From Anaerolineae bacterium (GTDB taxonomy: Bacteria; Chloroflexota; Anaerolineae; 4572-78; J111): 64,000 nucleotides of DNA. Location: contig JAFGNV010000181.1 in assembly GCA_016926805.1 (NCBI GenBank), positions 101,564 through 165,563 on the forward strand. Reading direction: 5' to 3'. The translations under genes were made by a program, and so were the position numbers. Shown here one piece after another: positions 44,904 to 54,160 of the stretch. Below the pieces are notes generated by a model. It saw nothing but the letters and a program-made list of their open reading frames with translations, was not told the origin of the DNA and ran no database searches. The first letter of the stretch is position 1. Each line of letters starts with the position of its first letter.

Positions 44904-45338
44904 TTACTGGCCGGCGCCGTCCGCACCGGGCACGGGGTTGGCGATGACGGTTTCAGCCGTCACCGGCGCGGTGGCGATGATGACCGGCGTGGCTTTGCGG
45001 AACAGCCGACTCAAGGAACGCTGGAAGCGAACCGCCAGACTTAATACTTCGTGCCGCCACAGGTAGAAGGTCACCACGCCGCCGGCCAGAAAGGATAGGG
45101 CGACTAAGGCCACGATAGACCAGATGAGGCGGCGCTGATGACGGATCAACCAGGCCTTCAGCCGGGGCCAGCGAACGATGACAGGATGTAAAACCCAGCG
45201 AAACGGCGCCGTCAGCAGGCGGAGGACCGCTTCGCCCAGGCCGACCAGGCGGAACCAGAGATACAGGGCTAAACCTTGTACATAAAATAGGCCGATGTGG
45301 GGTCGGCGTTGTTCCGAGGTGGTTGTTTGGGTATTCAT
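44904..45338 (-). CDS. Membrane protein of the element (ATG 45338)
   Basis: Hydrophobic segment WSIVALVALSFLAGGVVTFYLW. Confidence 0.6.
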   Translation of the reverse strand: MNTQTTTSEQRRPHIGLFYVQGLALYLWFRLVGLGEAVLRLLTAPFRWVLHPVIVRWPRLKAWLIRHQRRLIWSIVALVALSFLAGGVVTFYLWRHEVLSLAVRFQRSLSRLFRKATPVIIATAPVTAETVIANPVPGADGAGQ

Positions 45339-45603
45339 TTTTACAGTTCCTTTCTTTAATAATATGGTTTGGATTGAATGTTTGGGTGAGTTGACTGAAT
45401 ACGAAACGTAGAGTGGGCGATAGACATCACCTCCTTTGGCGAAAAAGCATTTGTGACAAAGTAAAAAGGCGGAGGACACACGACACCACCTGATGGGGTT
45501 CGGACAGTCTCCGCTGAAATATTTGATTGGGTTTTGAGAGCAATGTGGGAGACTTCAGACCAGTCCTTGCGAAGAATGACGATAGCCTGACAGGAGAGGA
45601 ACG

Positions 45604-45936
45604 TTACCGGATTGGATTCACAATGCGTCGATAGGCCAGCAGAGTACTGATGATGACCGGCACGAACAGCAAGGGCAGCAGCAAAAGCCAGGCCCAGGCG
45701 TGAGGTCTGGTTGTATTGGCCTGGGTAGACTCAGCGCGTGGGTGACGATAAAGAACGTCGGCGATTTCATCCGGCAGCCAGACCACGGCGCCGGGACTGG
45801 TCAGATCGGCTTCCGCTTGCCGGAAGGCGCTGGCCCAGCGCCGGTTTTGAGTGACGGCCACCTCGTCGTCAAGTTCGGTTTGCACCTGACGCAGGGCGTC
45901 TTTCCAGTACAGTTTCTCACTATTTTGGTGGTTCAT
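45604..45936 (-). CDS. Small C-tail-anchored membrane protein
   Basis: C-terminal TM AWLLLLPLLFVPVIISTLLAY. Confidence 0.55.
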   Translation of the reverse strand: MNHQNSEKLYWKDALRQVQTELDDEVAVTQNRRWASAFRQAEADLTSPGAVVWLPDEIADVLYRHPRAESTQANTTRPHAWAWLLLLPLLFVPVIISTLLAYRRIVNPIR

Positions 45937-45937
45937 T

Positions 45938-46609
45938 TCAGCCTCCGTTGATCATTTCACCGGCGGCCACCGGCACCGGTTTTAACAGGGCTTGGTATTC
46001 CAACGGGAACATCAATTGCAGCCCGGTCAGGGGGCGTTGGTGCTTGAGCGCAATTTGGGCAGCATAGGCCAATAGATGGCGGGTGTTCTCGCTGATCTGG
46101 TAATGCGGCGGCAATGCCGCATCGGTGATGTTGGCGTTTAGGGCAAAGTCGTGCCAGGCGGTGATCATTTCCCGGTGTTTGATTTCCAGGTCTTCCAATA
46201 CCTGAATCAGCGGGGGGTACAGCAGGCTGGCTTCCCGACACATGGCTTCTTTCAGGTCGGCGGTCGGGCCGTTCAGCCACTGATAATTGCCGTGTTCGGC
46301 GCTGCGCCGATCCCCGCCGAATTGAGCCATCAATGCTTTGAGCCGGCCTGCCGAACCGGCGCAATGAGTCAGCCAGAACTGCTCGCGGTTGTATCCGTTG
46401 AAGTCACAATAGGTCACCAGGTAGCGGTGCAGTGTTGGCGTAAAGAACAATTTCTTACAGCCGTTGAGTAGGAATTGTTGCCAGTCGTGCAGCACCTGCC
46501 ATTTGTCGGCGGCAGACATGGTGACGGCTTCGCCACGATTGGGGATGATGATTTTTTCATCGGTGAAAGTGTAGGCTTCATTATTAATGAAGGGGATATG
46601 GATATTCAT
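45938..46609 (-). CDS. Hypothetical element protein
   Basis: ORF at head of the minus-strand operon. Confidence 0.55.
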   Translation of the reverse strand: MNIHIPFINNEAYTFTDEKIIIPNRGEAVTMSAADKWQVLHDWQQFLLNGCKKLFFTPTLHRYLVTYCDFNGYNREQFWLTHCAGSAGRLKALMAQFGGDRRSAEHGNYQWLNGPTADLKEAMCREASLLYPPLIQVLEDLEIKHREMITAWHDFALNANITDAALPPHYQISENTRHLLAYAAQIALKHQRPLTGLQLMFPLEYQALLKPVPVAAGEMINGG

Positions 46610-46846
46610 CGTTAAATGCTCCTTTCTTATGGATAGTCTTGGTTAATATTTTGGACAAAATAGAATAAACCCGAAGGTCTGTTTCTTCAGGCAAGATTTT
46701 AGTGATATTAGGTTGGTTTAACTGTAATATTCTTTGGAGAGGGTTAAGAGGGATAATATTTGGGGTTACACTTACTATATTAACATAAAATATAGGTTTT
46801 GTCAATAGTTTGTTCGGTTACCCGGCCCATTTATTTGTTATAGGTG

Positions 46847-46875
46847 TTGCGTTTTGGCTGAATTGATAATATACT
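46847..46875 (+). promoter_or_regulatory. Sigma70-like promoter: TTGCGT - 17 bp - TATACT
   Basis: -35 at 46847-46852, -10 at 46870-46875. Confidence 0.55.
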
Positions 46876-46881
46876 TAAGTG

Positions 46882-47043
46882 ACTTCATTGGTGGGCGAGG
46901 AAGACGCCCATTCAGGTGAATGACCACCAATCATGCACACTCGAAACGTTCGCAGGCAAATTCATAACCTGACGTCGGACATCGGTAGTATATTTGTGAC
47001 TTGCTGACCGCATCGCTCATTATTGGACGATGCGGTTTTTTTT
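46882..47043 (+). ncRNA. Candidate structured small RNA with own terminator
   Basis: No ORF; ATTGGTGG/CCACCAAT stem enclosing two hairpins; terminator follows. Confidence 0.5.
47007..47043 (+). terminator. Strong Rho-independent terminator
   Basis: ACCGCATCG ctcattattgga CGATGCGGT TTTTTTT. Confidence 0.85.
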
Positions 47044-48202
47044 AGGCGATCTCGATTGATTCACCGAGGGGGTGTTGGTCTGTTTGCTGCGAGGCGACAA
47101 TAATGGCCCGGTGCTGATGAGGATAATAGATAGCCACCCAGCACGCCCGTCGATAAAAAAGGGCCAGGCCGGTGTAGAGCCAGGTGGGTAATTTGCCGTC
47201 TAGAATCACCCCATGAGTTGACGGAACTGGGGGCAGGGAAAGAGACAGTTCCGGCTCATATTCCAGATAATCAGCAGGTAGGTCCACTTTTAAATGAAGG
47301 TAGTGTTCCGTTTGTTCGGTAGTAAGCGCGAGTGATGATTTTATGGGGCGAGCGTCGACAAAAATGACCGGTTCAACCCAACCACGGCGGGCATCGAATT
47401 GGTAAAAAGGGTTGGGGGAAATGTAGCCCGCTATCGCGGCATATAACCAGGCCGGACCTCGTCCATACAGCGCCAGCGGAGTATCTTGGGGAAGATAATC
47501 GAGAACAGGTGGAATGTCATCAGGATGCCACCGGTAGCCTGAACGGGAGGGATACAGCTGCCGGTAAAGACGAACCAGATCAACCACCAGATCAGTGGGT
47601 GCTTGCTGTTGGTGGATGTTCAATAGCTCATCATAGCTGTAATTGCAGAGGGCTTTTATACGTGTCACCAAAGCCTCAAATACGGATCCTTCAACCAGTT
47701 GACCCCGTTCCAAATTGGTAATAACTCCCTGCAAGATAGGATACTCAACTTCTAACTCAGATTGACCAACCAAACGCGACTTTAAGATAGCAATGATCGG
47801 CACGTGATATTTTTCCATCATTGCCTGCCAATAAGTTTCTGATTCGGCGTCTTTGACCAGCAAGACGGCGTGACTGCACAGATCAAAAATATCTTCCTGC
47901 CACGATTCTGGTTTGCCGCCAACATCGACCAGAAAAGGGAGAGGGCGGTAAGCAATGTCGCGACACATTTGCTTGACCCAGGTTGGCGTGAATTTTCCTT
48001 TGCGTCGCTCGGTTTCGGCCACAGCGGGAGGGGCCTCGTGAAACCAATCACCCTCACCATCAGGGGCAGCTCGTAGTAAATAATGTTGAATACCGGCCTT
48101 GGTCAGGGCTTCTTTTAGGCTGCGGGCCAGCACCGATTTTCCGGCGTGGGGTGGCCCACCAATGAGAATGGCTGGAAAGCGACTGGTAACTCTATTGGCC
48201 AT
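47042..48202 (-). CDS. P-loop ATPase fused to C-terminal Csx3 (Crn3)-like region, apparently two Csx3-like modules (ATG at 48202 preferred over 48361)
   Basis: GGPPHAGKSVLARSL; LALYGRGPAWLYAAIAGY and GVILDGKLPTWLYTGLALFYRRACWVAIYYPHQHRAIIVAS. Confidence 0.8.
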   Translation of the reverse strand: MANRVTSRFPAILIGGPPHAGKSVLARSLKEALTKAGIQHYLLRAAPDGEGDWFHEAPPAVAETERRKGKFTPTWVKQMCRDIAYRPLPFLVDVGGKPESWQEDIFDLCSHAVLLVKDAESETYWQAMMEKYHVPIIAILKSRLVGQSELEVEYPILQGVITNLERGQLVEGSVFEALVTRIKALCNYSYDELLNIHQQQAPTDLVVDLVRLYRQLYPSRSGYRWHPDDIPPVLDYLPQDTPLALYGRGPAWLYAAIAGYISPNPFYQFDARRGWVEPVIFVDARPIKSSLALTTEQTEHYLHLKVDLPADYLEYEPELSLSLPPVPSTHGVILDGKLPTWLYTGLALFYRRACWVAIYYPHQHRAIIVASQQTDQHPLGESIEIA

Positions 48203-48260
48203 TAGATGTAGCTCGCTTTCTATAATGAGCCGATGATTTTGATGGCGACAGGATGGACCT

Positions 48261-49145
48261 ATGGATAGGAACCACGGCTCTATAATGATTGCCACCCTGG
48301 GGGGACAACCCCAGTTGGTGACATTTGCCCTGGATGAACTGCTGGCGCGGGGTGAGAACATTCATGAAGTGATTGTGCCCTTTCTATCTGCCGAGGGCAG
48401 CCGGGTCAATCGTGCCCTGGACAGGCTCTCGGCAGAGTTTGTCGGCGACTACTACCTTCACGCTAACCATCCCTGTCGCTTGCGGCCAATGCCCATTCGA
48501 GATGAGCTGACCCGTTTGCCGGATATTCAAACCGAGGCCGACGCCAACGCCACCTGGGAAATGCTGCGAGACTTGATCATCACCTTAAAGAACGAACGCC
48601 AGCAACTGCACGTGTGCGTGAGTGGGGGGCGGCGGGTGATGGCGCTGGTGTTGGTTTCGGCGGCGTTGCTGCATTTTAATTACCAGGATAAAATGTGGCA
48701 TATTTACACTCCCGAGGCTTTTTTGGAACAGGCGCAGGAGGGCGCCATGATGCACGCCCGCCCCGAAGATGGCGTGCGGTTGATCCAGGTGCCCCTGGTG
48801 CCGCTGGGCACGCAGTTCCCCATTTTGCGCCAATTGGCCCAGGCCGAGTACGCGACCTTGTTACAACCGGACTCGCTGAAGAAAACCGAACAGGAGCCGT
48901 GCCAGGCCGTGTGGGCGCAATTGAGCTTACGGCAGCGAGAAGTGCTGCGTTTGCTGGCCGACGGCCAGACGCCCCAAGAAGTGGCCGATACGCTGGCTAT
49001 TTCCATCAAAACACTCGATACGCATAAGACCGCCATTTTGGCCGAGTGCCGGGTGGCCTGGGGCCTGCCGGATGACCATTGGCTGGATTACCACTTTTTG
49101 CGAGACAATTTTGGTCCGTTCCTGAGATTTAAGGATAACACATAA
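48261..49145 (+). CDS. CARF (Csx14/NE0113-like) protein with C-terminal LuxR-type HTH
   Basis: MIATLGGQPQLVTFALDELL, LHVCVSGGRRVMALVL; LSLRQREVLRLLADGQTPQEVADTLAISIKTLDTHKTAIL. Confidence 0.8.
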   Translation: MDRNHGSIMIATLGGQPQLVTFALDELLARGENIHEVIVPFLSAEGSRVNRALDRLSAEFVGDYYLHANHPCRLRPMPIRDELTRLPDIQTEADANATWEMLRDLIITLKNERQQLHVCVSGGRRVMALVLVSAALLHFNYQDKMWHIYTPEAFLEQAQEGAMMHARPEDGVRLIQVPLVPLGTQFPILRQLAQAEYATLLQPDSLKKTEQEPCQAVWAQLSLRQREVLRLLADGQTPQEVADTLAISIKTLDTHKTAILAECRVAWGLPDDHWLDYHFLRDNFGPFLRFKDNT

Positions 49146-49155
49146 TTAATTAAAA

Positions 49156-49185
49156 AACATCAGAGGTATCTCTGATGTTTTTGGG
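49156..49185 (+). terminator. Terminator/attenuator between CARF-HTH gene and cas10
   Basis: AACATCAGAG gtat/ CTCTGATGTT TTT. Confidence 0.75.
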
Positions 49186-49249
49186 AGGGATTTCTGATGC
49201 AAAATGCGTCATAATCAGATACGATATTATAGACAAGAGAGGAGGTTGT

Positions 49250-51811
49250 ATGCGAGAAGTTGTATTCAAAATAGCTTTAGCCGGACTGTTGCACGATATT
49301 GGTAAGTTTGCTCAACGGCGAGAAGTAAGGTCCAGAAAACACACGATAGTAGGTGAAGAAGTTTTACAGGAAGTGTTTTCTTCGCTGGTACCGTTTGATT
49401 GGCGAGATGATCTTGGAGATGTTATAAAATTTCATCATTCTGACAAAAAAGAAGAAACCGGCAAACCAATCGTCAAAGCCGTTATTGTGGCCGACTGGCT
49501 GGTCTCGGCCGAACGGTTAAGCGGCCATCCTGAACAGAGCGCCCCGGAAGTTACCGGCCTAATCCCTGTAACGGCCACAGTTGAACTGGACAGGGAATAT
49601 CAGGTTACAGGTTGGAAATTTCCATTGCGAGCATTAACTATTGCCCCTGAAGTAGATACTCCTCCCATTTTTCCAAAACAGGGTATTGAAGTGGGGCGAG
49701 ATGATTATATAAAGCTCTGGTCGCAGTTTACAGAGGCCATGCAATCCTTCCCCTCCCCGATAGATACTTACAGCCGTTTTACCGGCTTAATGAGTACCTT
49801 GCGGCTCTACACCACTCAAATTCCTTCGGCTACGCCCTGGAGTGATGAGAAACATAAAGACAAGCGCACCGTGCCGGATGTATCTCTATATGACCATCTC
49901 AAAGTAACGGCGGCTATTGCCCCCTGTTTGCTGCGCCTGCCAGGCGAGCATCCTGACCATCTGGAAGAATTGCATCAGATGAGGTCGCCTCGAATTTTTG
50001 ACGACACCCGCCCGGTTGCTCAACTCCTGCGGGCCGACCTGTCCGGCATCCAATCTTTTATTTACCGCATCGTTACCCCGGAGCGCGATAAATCCCATCG
50101 CTCCACGGCCAAACGACTACGGGGACGCTCCTTTTATCTTAGTTTGCTCACTGAGGTGATCGCTGATTGGTTTCTGCGTGAGTTGGATTTGACCCCAGCC
50201 AATGTTCTTTTTATTGGCGGGGGACGGTTTGACCTGCTGCTGCCGATAGATCACAAAACTGGCGAAAAGGTACACAAACTTCAACAGGATTTGCAGGAGT
50301 GGCTGGCCGAAAAATTCTACGGCACGGTGGGGCTGGTGCTGGCCTGTGAGAACCTCTTGCCCGGCGACTTTAGAGACCTAGGCCGGGCGACAGCGACCCT
50401 GGACAAAAAACTGACGGCGGCTAAACAGCAAAAGTTCAGCGGGGTTCTCAATGAAGCGTTCTTTATCCCAGAAAAATTCAAGCACGTTTGTGATGTTTGC
50501 GGCTTGACCCCCACTCAGGCAGGTAGCCCAACTTGTGATTTGTGCAAGCTTCATTTAGAAATAGGACAATCGCTGCCCCGCGCAGCTTACCTGGCCCGGC
50601 TCTATAACGCCCAACCCTTGAAGACTTCCAAGACGGCCTGGATAAAGTTTGCCGAACCGTTAAATGTGCAAGTGGCCCTTTTAAAGAGTGAAGCGCAGGT
50701 AGAGGAACTGCTGGCCAAGGTTGACCAGGCCGGGGTCGAGGCCGTTATTTATAGCCTCAATGATACATCTTTGTCCCCGGCGATAAAGTGGCCTGCCCAA
50801 ACCGCCCCGGCCCAATTCTACCTGGCCAACGCTGCTCCGTTACATCCCGATGATCAGGTCTTTAGCTTTGAAGATTATGATGACCGCGCCGCAGAGATTG
50901 TTGAGGAACTCTTACATCCCGATGGTCAGGTCTTTAGCTTTGAAGAGATGGCCGAACTCAGTGTTGGAACAAAACTATTAGGCGTGCTGAAAGCCGACGT
51001 GGACCACCTGGGCTTGATTTTTAGCCTGGGGTTGGCGCCGCTGACTATTTCTCGTACGGCTGCGCTCAGCCACATGTTTGACCACTTTTTTGGCGGCTAC
51101 TTGAACACCCTCTGCCGGAAATTGACAATAAGGTGGCAGGAGGATTTAGCCAAAAACCAGGAGCGCAAAGCTGACCTACAGCAAGCCTTGCAGAAACTAC
51201 GCCAGGAGAGCGACGAGGATGGCCCGGTCAATCTGGACCGCCTGGACAGCCTCTTTTATATCGTCTACGCCGGCGGCGACGACCTGCTCATCATCGGTCC
51301 CTGGGACCAGACCGTTGAACTGGCGCAACAGCTTTACCGGGATTTTCGGGTTTATACCTGTGAAAATCCCAACATTACCCTCTCTGCCGGGATTACCCTG
51401 GTTAAGCCGCATTTCCCGGTGCAGCGCTTCGTGGAACTGGTTGGGGAGGCCCTGGAACAATCCAAAAACAAGGGACGCAATCGCCTGACCCTGTTTGACC
51501 AGACGGTCCTCTGGCGCGATGAGGGCGCAACCAGCTTTGATGAGCTGCACCGGCTGGCCCGCGACCTGTATGATGATGCGGGCCAGATACCCCGCACGCT
51601 GATCCACGATATGCTGCGACTGCGCAAGCAGCAAGAACTCAAAATGCGTAACGGCAAGACCAAACCCATTATCGCGCCTCAACTGCTTTACCTGTTTGCC
51701 CGCCGCCTGCCGGTTGAGGTGCGGGAAAAATACAAACGGCGGCTGCTGGATGCCTGGCCCGGCATCCAGATTCCATTATCTTATGTGAGTTTAAAAACAA
51801 GAAAGGAGTAA
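49250..51811 (+). CDS. cas10: Type III-A Cas10/Csm1 (ATG at 49250, SD GGAGG)
   Basis: HD LLHDIGKFAQR; zinc finger CDVCG...CDLC; palm motif FYIVYAGGDDLLIIG. Confidence 0.95.
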   Translation: MREVVFKIALAGLLHDIGKFAQRREVRSRKHTIVGEEVLQEVFSSLVPFDWRDDLGDVIKFHHSDKKEETGKPIVKAVIVADWLVSAERLSGHPEQSAPEVTGLIPVTATVELDREYQVTGWKFPLRALTIAPEVDTPPIFPKQGIEVGRDDYIKLWSQFTEAMQSFPSPIDTYSRFTGLMSTLRLYTTQIPSATPWSDEKHKDKRTVPDVSLYDHLKVTAAIAPCLLRLPGEHPDHLEELHQMRSPRIFDDTRPVAQLLRADLSGIQSFIYRIVTPERDKSHRSTAKRLRGRSFYLSLLTEVIADWFLRELDLTPANVLFIGGGRFDLLLPIDHKTGEKVHKLQQDLQEWLAEKFYGTVGLVLACENLLPGDFRDLGRATATLDKKLTAAKQQKFSGVLNEAFFIPEKFKHVCDVCGLTPTQAGSPTCDLCKLHLEIGQSLPRAAYLARLYNAQPLKTSKTAWIKFAEPLNVQVALLKSEAQVEELLAKVDQAGVEAVIYSLNDTSLSPAIKWPAQTAPAQFYLANAAPLHPDDQVFSFEDYDDRAAEIVEELLHPDGQVFSFEEMAELSVGTKLLGVLKADVDHLGLIFSLGLAPLTISRTAALSHMFDHFFGGYLNTLCRKLTIRWQEDLAKNQERKADLQQALQKLRQESDEDGPVNLDRLDSLFYIVYAGGDDLLIIGPWDQTVELAQQLYRDFRVYTCENPNITLSAGITLVKPHFPVQRFVELVGEALEQSKNKGRNRLTLFDQTVLWRDEGATSFDELHRLARDLYDDAGQIPRTLIHDMLRLRKQQELKMRNGKTKPIIAPQLLYLFARRLPVEVREKYKRRLLDAWPGIQIPLSYVSLKTRKE

Positions 51812-51817
51812 CAGAGT

Positions 51818-52246
51818 ATGACTATCACCACTATCCCTGACTTAGAAAAAAAGCTTAAAGATGAAAAAGGACCTCTATCGGCCATATTATCGCCCCAGGA
51901 TTTTGCCGATGAGGGCGCGGTAGCCGATGTGATGGCCCAGAAGTTCAAGAAAGATCTGAATCCTACTCAGATGCGTAAGGTTTTTCATGCCTTCAAGCAA
52001 ATTGAGCGCAAACTCAAAGGCAAGCCGGATGGCGATAATCTGGACGGGTTTCGGGCAGAGATCAGTTTGATTACGCCCAATCTGGCTTATGCTGTTGGGC
52101 GGAAATTGATGCCTCCCGAATTTTATGACGTGTTAAAGCTTTGCCTTAAACCGGATAAACTGCAAACCGTAGGCGACTTCAGACGGCTCACTGAATTTCT
52201 GACCGCCATTCTGGCCTATCAAAAGTATTACAGCAAAGGAGACTGA
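51818..52246 (+). CDS. csm2: Csm2 (Cas11)
   Basis: Small helical protein between cas10 and csm3; NPTQMRKVFHAFKQIERKL. Confidence 0.88.
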   Translation: MTITTIPDLEKKLKDEKGPLSAILSPQDFADEGAVADVMAQKFKKDLNPTQMRKVFHAFKQIERKLKGKPDGDNLDGFRAEISLITPNLAYAVGRKLMPPEFYDVLKLCLKPDKLQTVGDFRRLTEFLTAILAYQKYYSKGD

Positions 52247-52252
52247 AAACTG

Positions 52253-53032
52253 ATGACCACGCAATGGAAATTTTTGGGTAAATATATTCTGCAAGGCAAA
52301 ATCCACTGCCAAACCGGCCTGCACATTGGCGGCAATACCGAAGGCTTTGAAATTGGCGGGATGGATAACCCGGTGGTTGTTAACCCGCTCAATGACCAGC
52401 CCTATATTCCCGGTTCATCGCTTAAAGGTAAGTTGCGGCATTTACTTGAATGGAACCTGGGAAAAATAGAGAAAAAGAACCCGGATAAAGAAAATGAAAC
52501 CTATGGACCGCATTTTTGTGGCAAATGTGAAGCCTGCCGGATATTTGGGCCAGCCAATAACGAGGCCGATGTGCGTGAAATGGCCGGACCGACCCGCCTG
52601 TCGGTACGCGACTCTTTTCTAACCAGTAAGAGCGTTACCGAATTACCGCAATGGCTGGGGGAAGGTATTTTTACCGAAGCCAAAACTGAAAACGCAATAG
52701 ATCGTGTAACCGCTGTCGCCAACCCCCGTCCCATCGAGCGCGTGCCGGCCGGGGCCGAATTTGATTTCACCGTCATCTTTGACGTTTATCGGGAGGAGGA
52801 TCGCGCCCTGCTGAAGCATCTCTTTACCGCAATGGCCATGCTGGAAGACAGCGCCCTGGGCGGCGGCGGCTCGCGCGGTCACGGCGTAATTGCGTTCAAA
52901 GAATTAAAAGCCGAATGGCGTTCGGTTGAATATTACCGGAACGGCACATCGGCCAAACCTGTTTCGGTTATTGAGAAAAAGGCTATGAAACAAATCGTTT
53001 CTGACTTTAAGGTGGAAGATTGGAAGGTATAG
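52253..53032 (+). CDS. csm3: Csm3 (Cas7)
   Basis: TGLHIGGNTEGFEIGGMDNPVV, YIPGSSLKGKLRHLLE, GGGGSRGHG. Confidence 0.95.
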   Translation: MTTQWKFLGKYILQGKIHCQTGLHIGGNTEGFEIGGMDNPVVVNPLNDQPYIPGSSLKGKLRHLLEWNLGKIEKKNPDKENETYGPHFCGKCEACRIFGPANNEADVREMAGPTRLSVRDSFLTSKSVTELPQWLGEGIFTEAKTENAIDRVTAVANPRPIERVPAGAEFDFTVIFDVYREEDRALLKHLFTAMAMLEDSALGGGGSRGHGVIAFKELKAEWRSVEYYRNGTSAKPVSVIEKKAMKQIVSDFKVEDWKV

Positions 53033-53035
53033 GCC

Positions 53036-54160
53036 ATGGACACCTACCTGATATTGCTCCAGCCCAGAGGTGCGCATCTTGGCTCCATCACCTCGCAAAA
53101 GCTGTTTGGGGCCATGTGCTGGGCGCTGGACACGCTGGGCATGGTCAATGTGGGCGACCTATTGGCCGGTTTTAGCCAGAACCCTCGCTTTGCTTTTAGT
53201 TCGGCCTTCCCTTTTGTGGTCAAGCCGGAAGCGGCAGCCAAAAATCCGGACAATCTCGGCCCCGCCGACATTATTCGCCTGTTCCCCAAACCCCTCCTGC
53301 CGCCGATAACAATGGCCCAGGTACAAGAAATGGCTAAAGCAAGTGGGCATACCGGCATCCACTTTAAACGGGCCATTAAAGAGATTGTGTCCGAACAGAT
53401 TAAGCCGGTACAGCAGGCAGCTTATGTGTCGGAAGGGCTGTTTAACGGCATTTGCACCGGGGAATGGGATCATGCAGCTCTGGCAAAAGAAGTGAGACAA
53501 AAAGTAAAAAAGGTTGGCACAGCGCTGTGGCTGGATAAAGAATACCGGCAGATTTGGGGACGAACCGGCGACCCGGGAAACCTGTGGTCTACCACCGACG
53601 TGCAGCGCAATGCCGTAGACCGGGTCGCCGGTTCTACGGCGGAAGGGCTGCTCTTTCACGAGACACAGACACTTTATCAGTCGGAGCGGGTGGGCCTGTG
53701 GTTTGCTGCTCGCGTCGATGCCGAAGCCTGGGGCTGGCTGCAAGCCGCCTTTCGCTACCTGGCCGACACCGGCCTGGGCGGCAAACGTACCACCGGCAAA
53801 GGCCACTTTGACTTTCACTGGCAGGCAACGCCCAACTTGCTGCCGGACGCGCCCGACGCGGACAGTTTTGTGACCCTATCTCACTACGTGCCGAATTTTG
53901 AGCAAGGACAAATTGAAGCCCAACCCCAGCGATACACGTTGAAAGTAACGCGCCAAAAAGCAGAAAATAAATTTCCGGGCCAGGAACAGCGAGTTTACAT
54001 CGGCGGCCTTAAATTTTTTACCGAAGGCTCGGTCTTTGAATTTCGACGAAAACAGGCCATTTACGGCAGTTTATCCAGGTTGGATGAAGTTAACGGCCGC
54101 GCGGTCTATTACAATGGCATGGCCGTGCCAGTGTTTGCCAGGTTAGGAGGCGACGTATGA
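53036..54160 (+). CDS. csm4: Csm4 (Cas5)
   Basis: Order; YLADTGLGGKRTTGKGHF. Confidence 0.92.
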   Translation: MDTYLILLQPRGAHLGSITSQKLFGAMCWALDTLGMVNVGDLLAGFSQNPRFAFSSAFPFVVKPEAAAKNPDNLGPADIIRLFPKPLLPPITMAQVQEMAKASGHTGIHFKRAIKEIVSEQIKPVQQAAYVSEGLFNGICTGEWDHAALAKEVRQKVKKVGTALWLDKEYRQIWGRTGDPGNLWSTTDVQRNAVDRVAGSTAEGLLFHETQTLYQSERVGLWFAARVDAEAWGWLQAAFRYLADTGLGGKRTTGKGHFDFHWQATPNLLPDAPDADSFVTLSHYVPNFEQGQIEAQPQRYTLKVTRQKAENKFPGQEQRVYIGGLKFFTEGSVFEFRRKQAIYGSLSRLDEVNGRAVYYNGMAVPVFARLGGDV

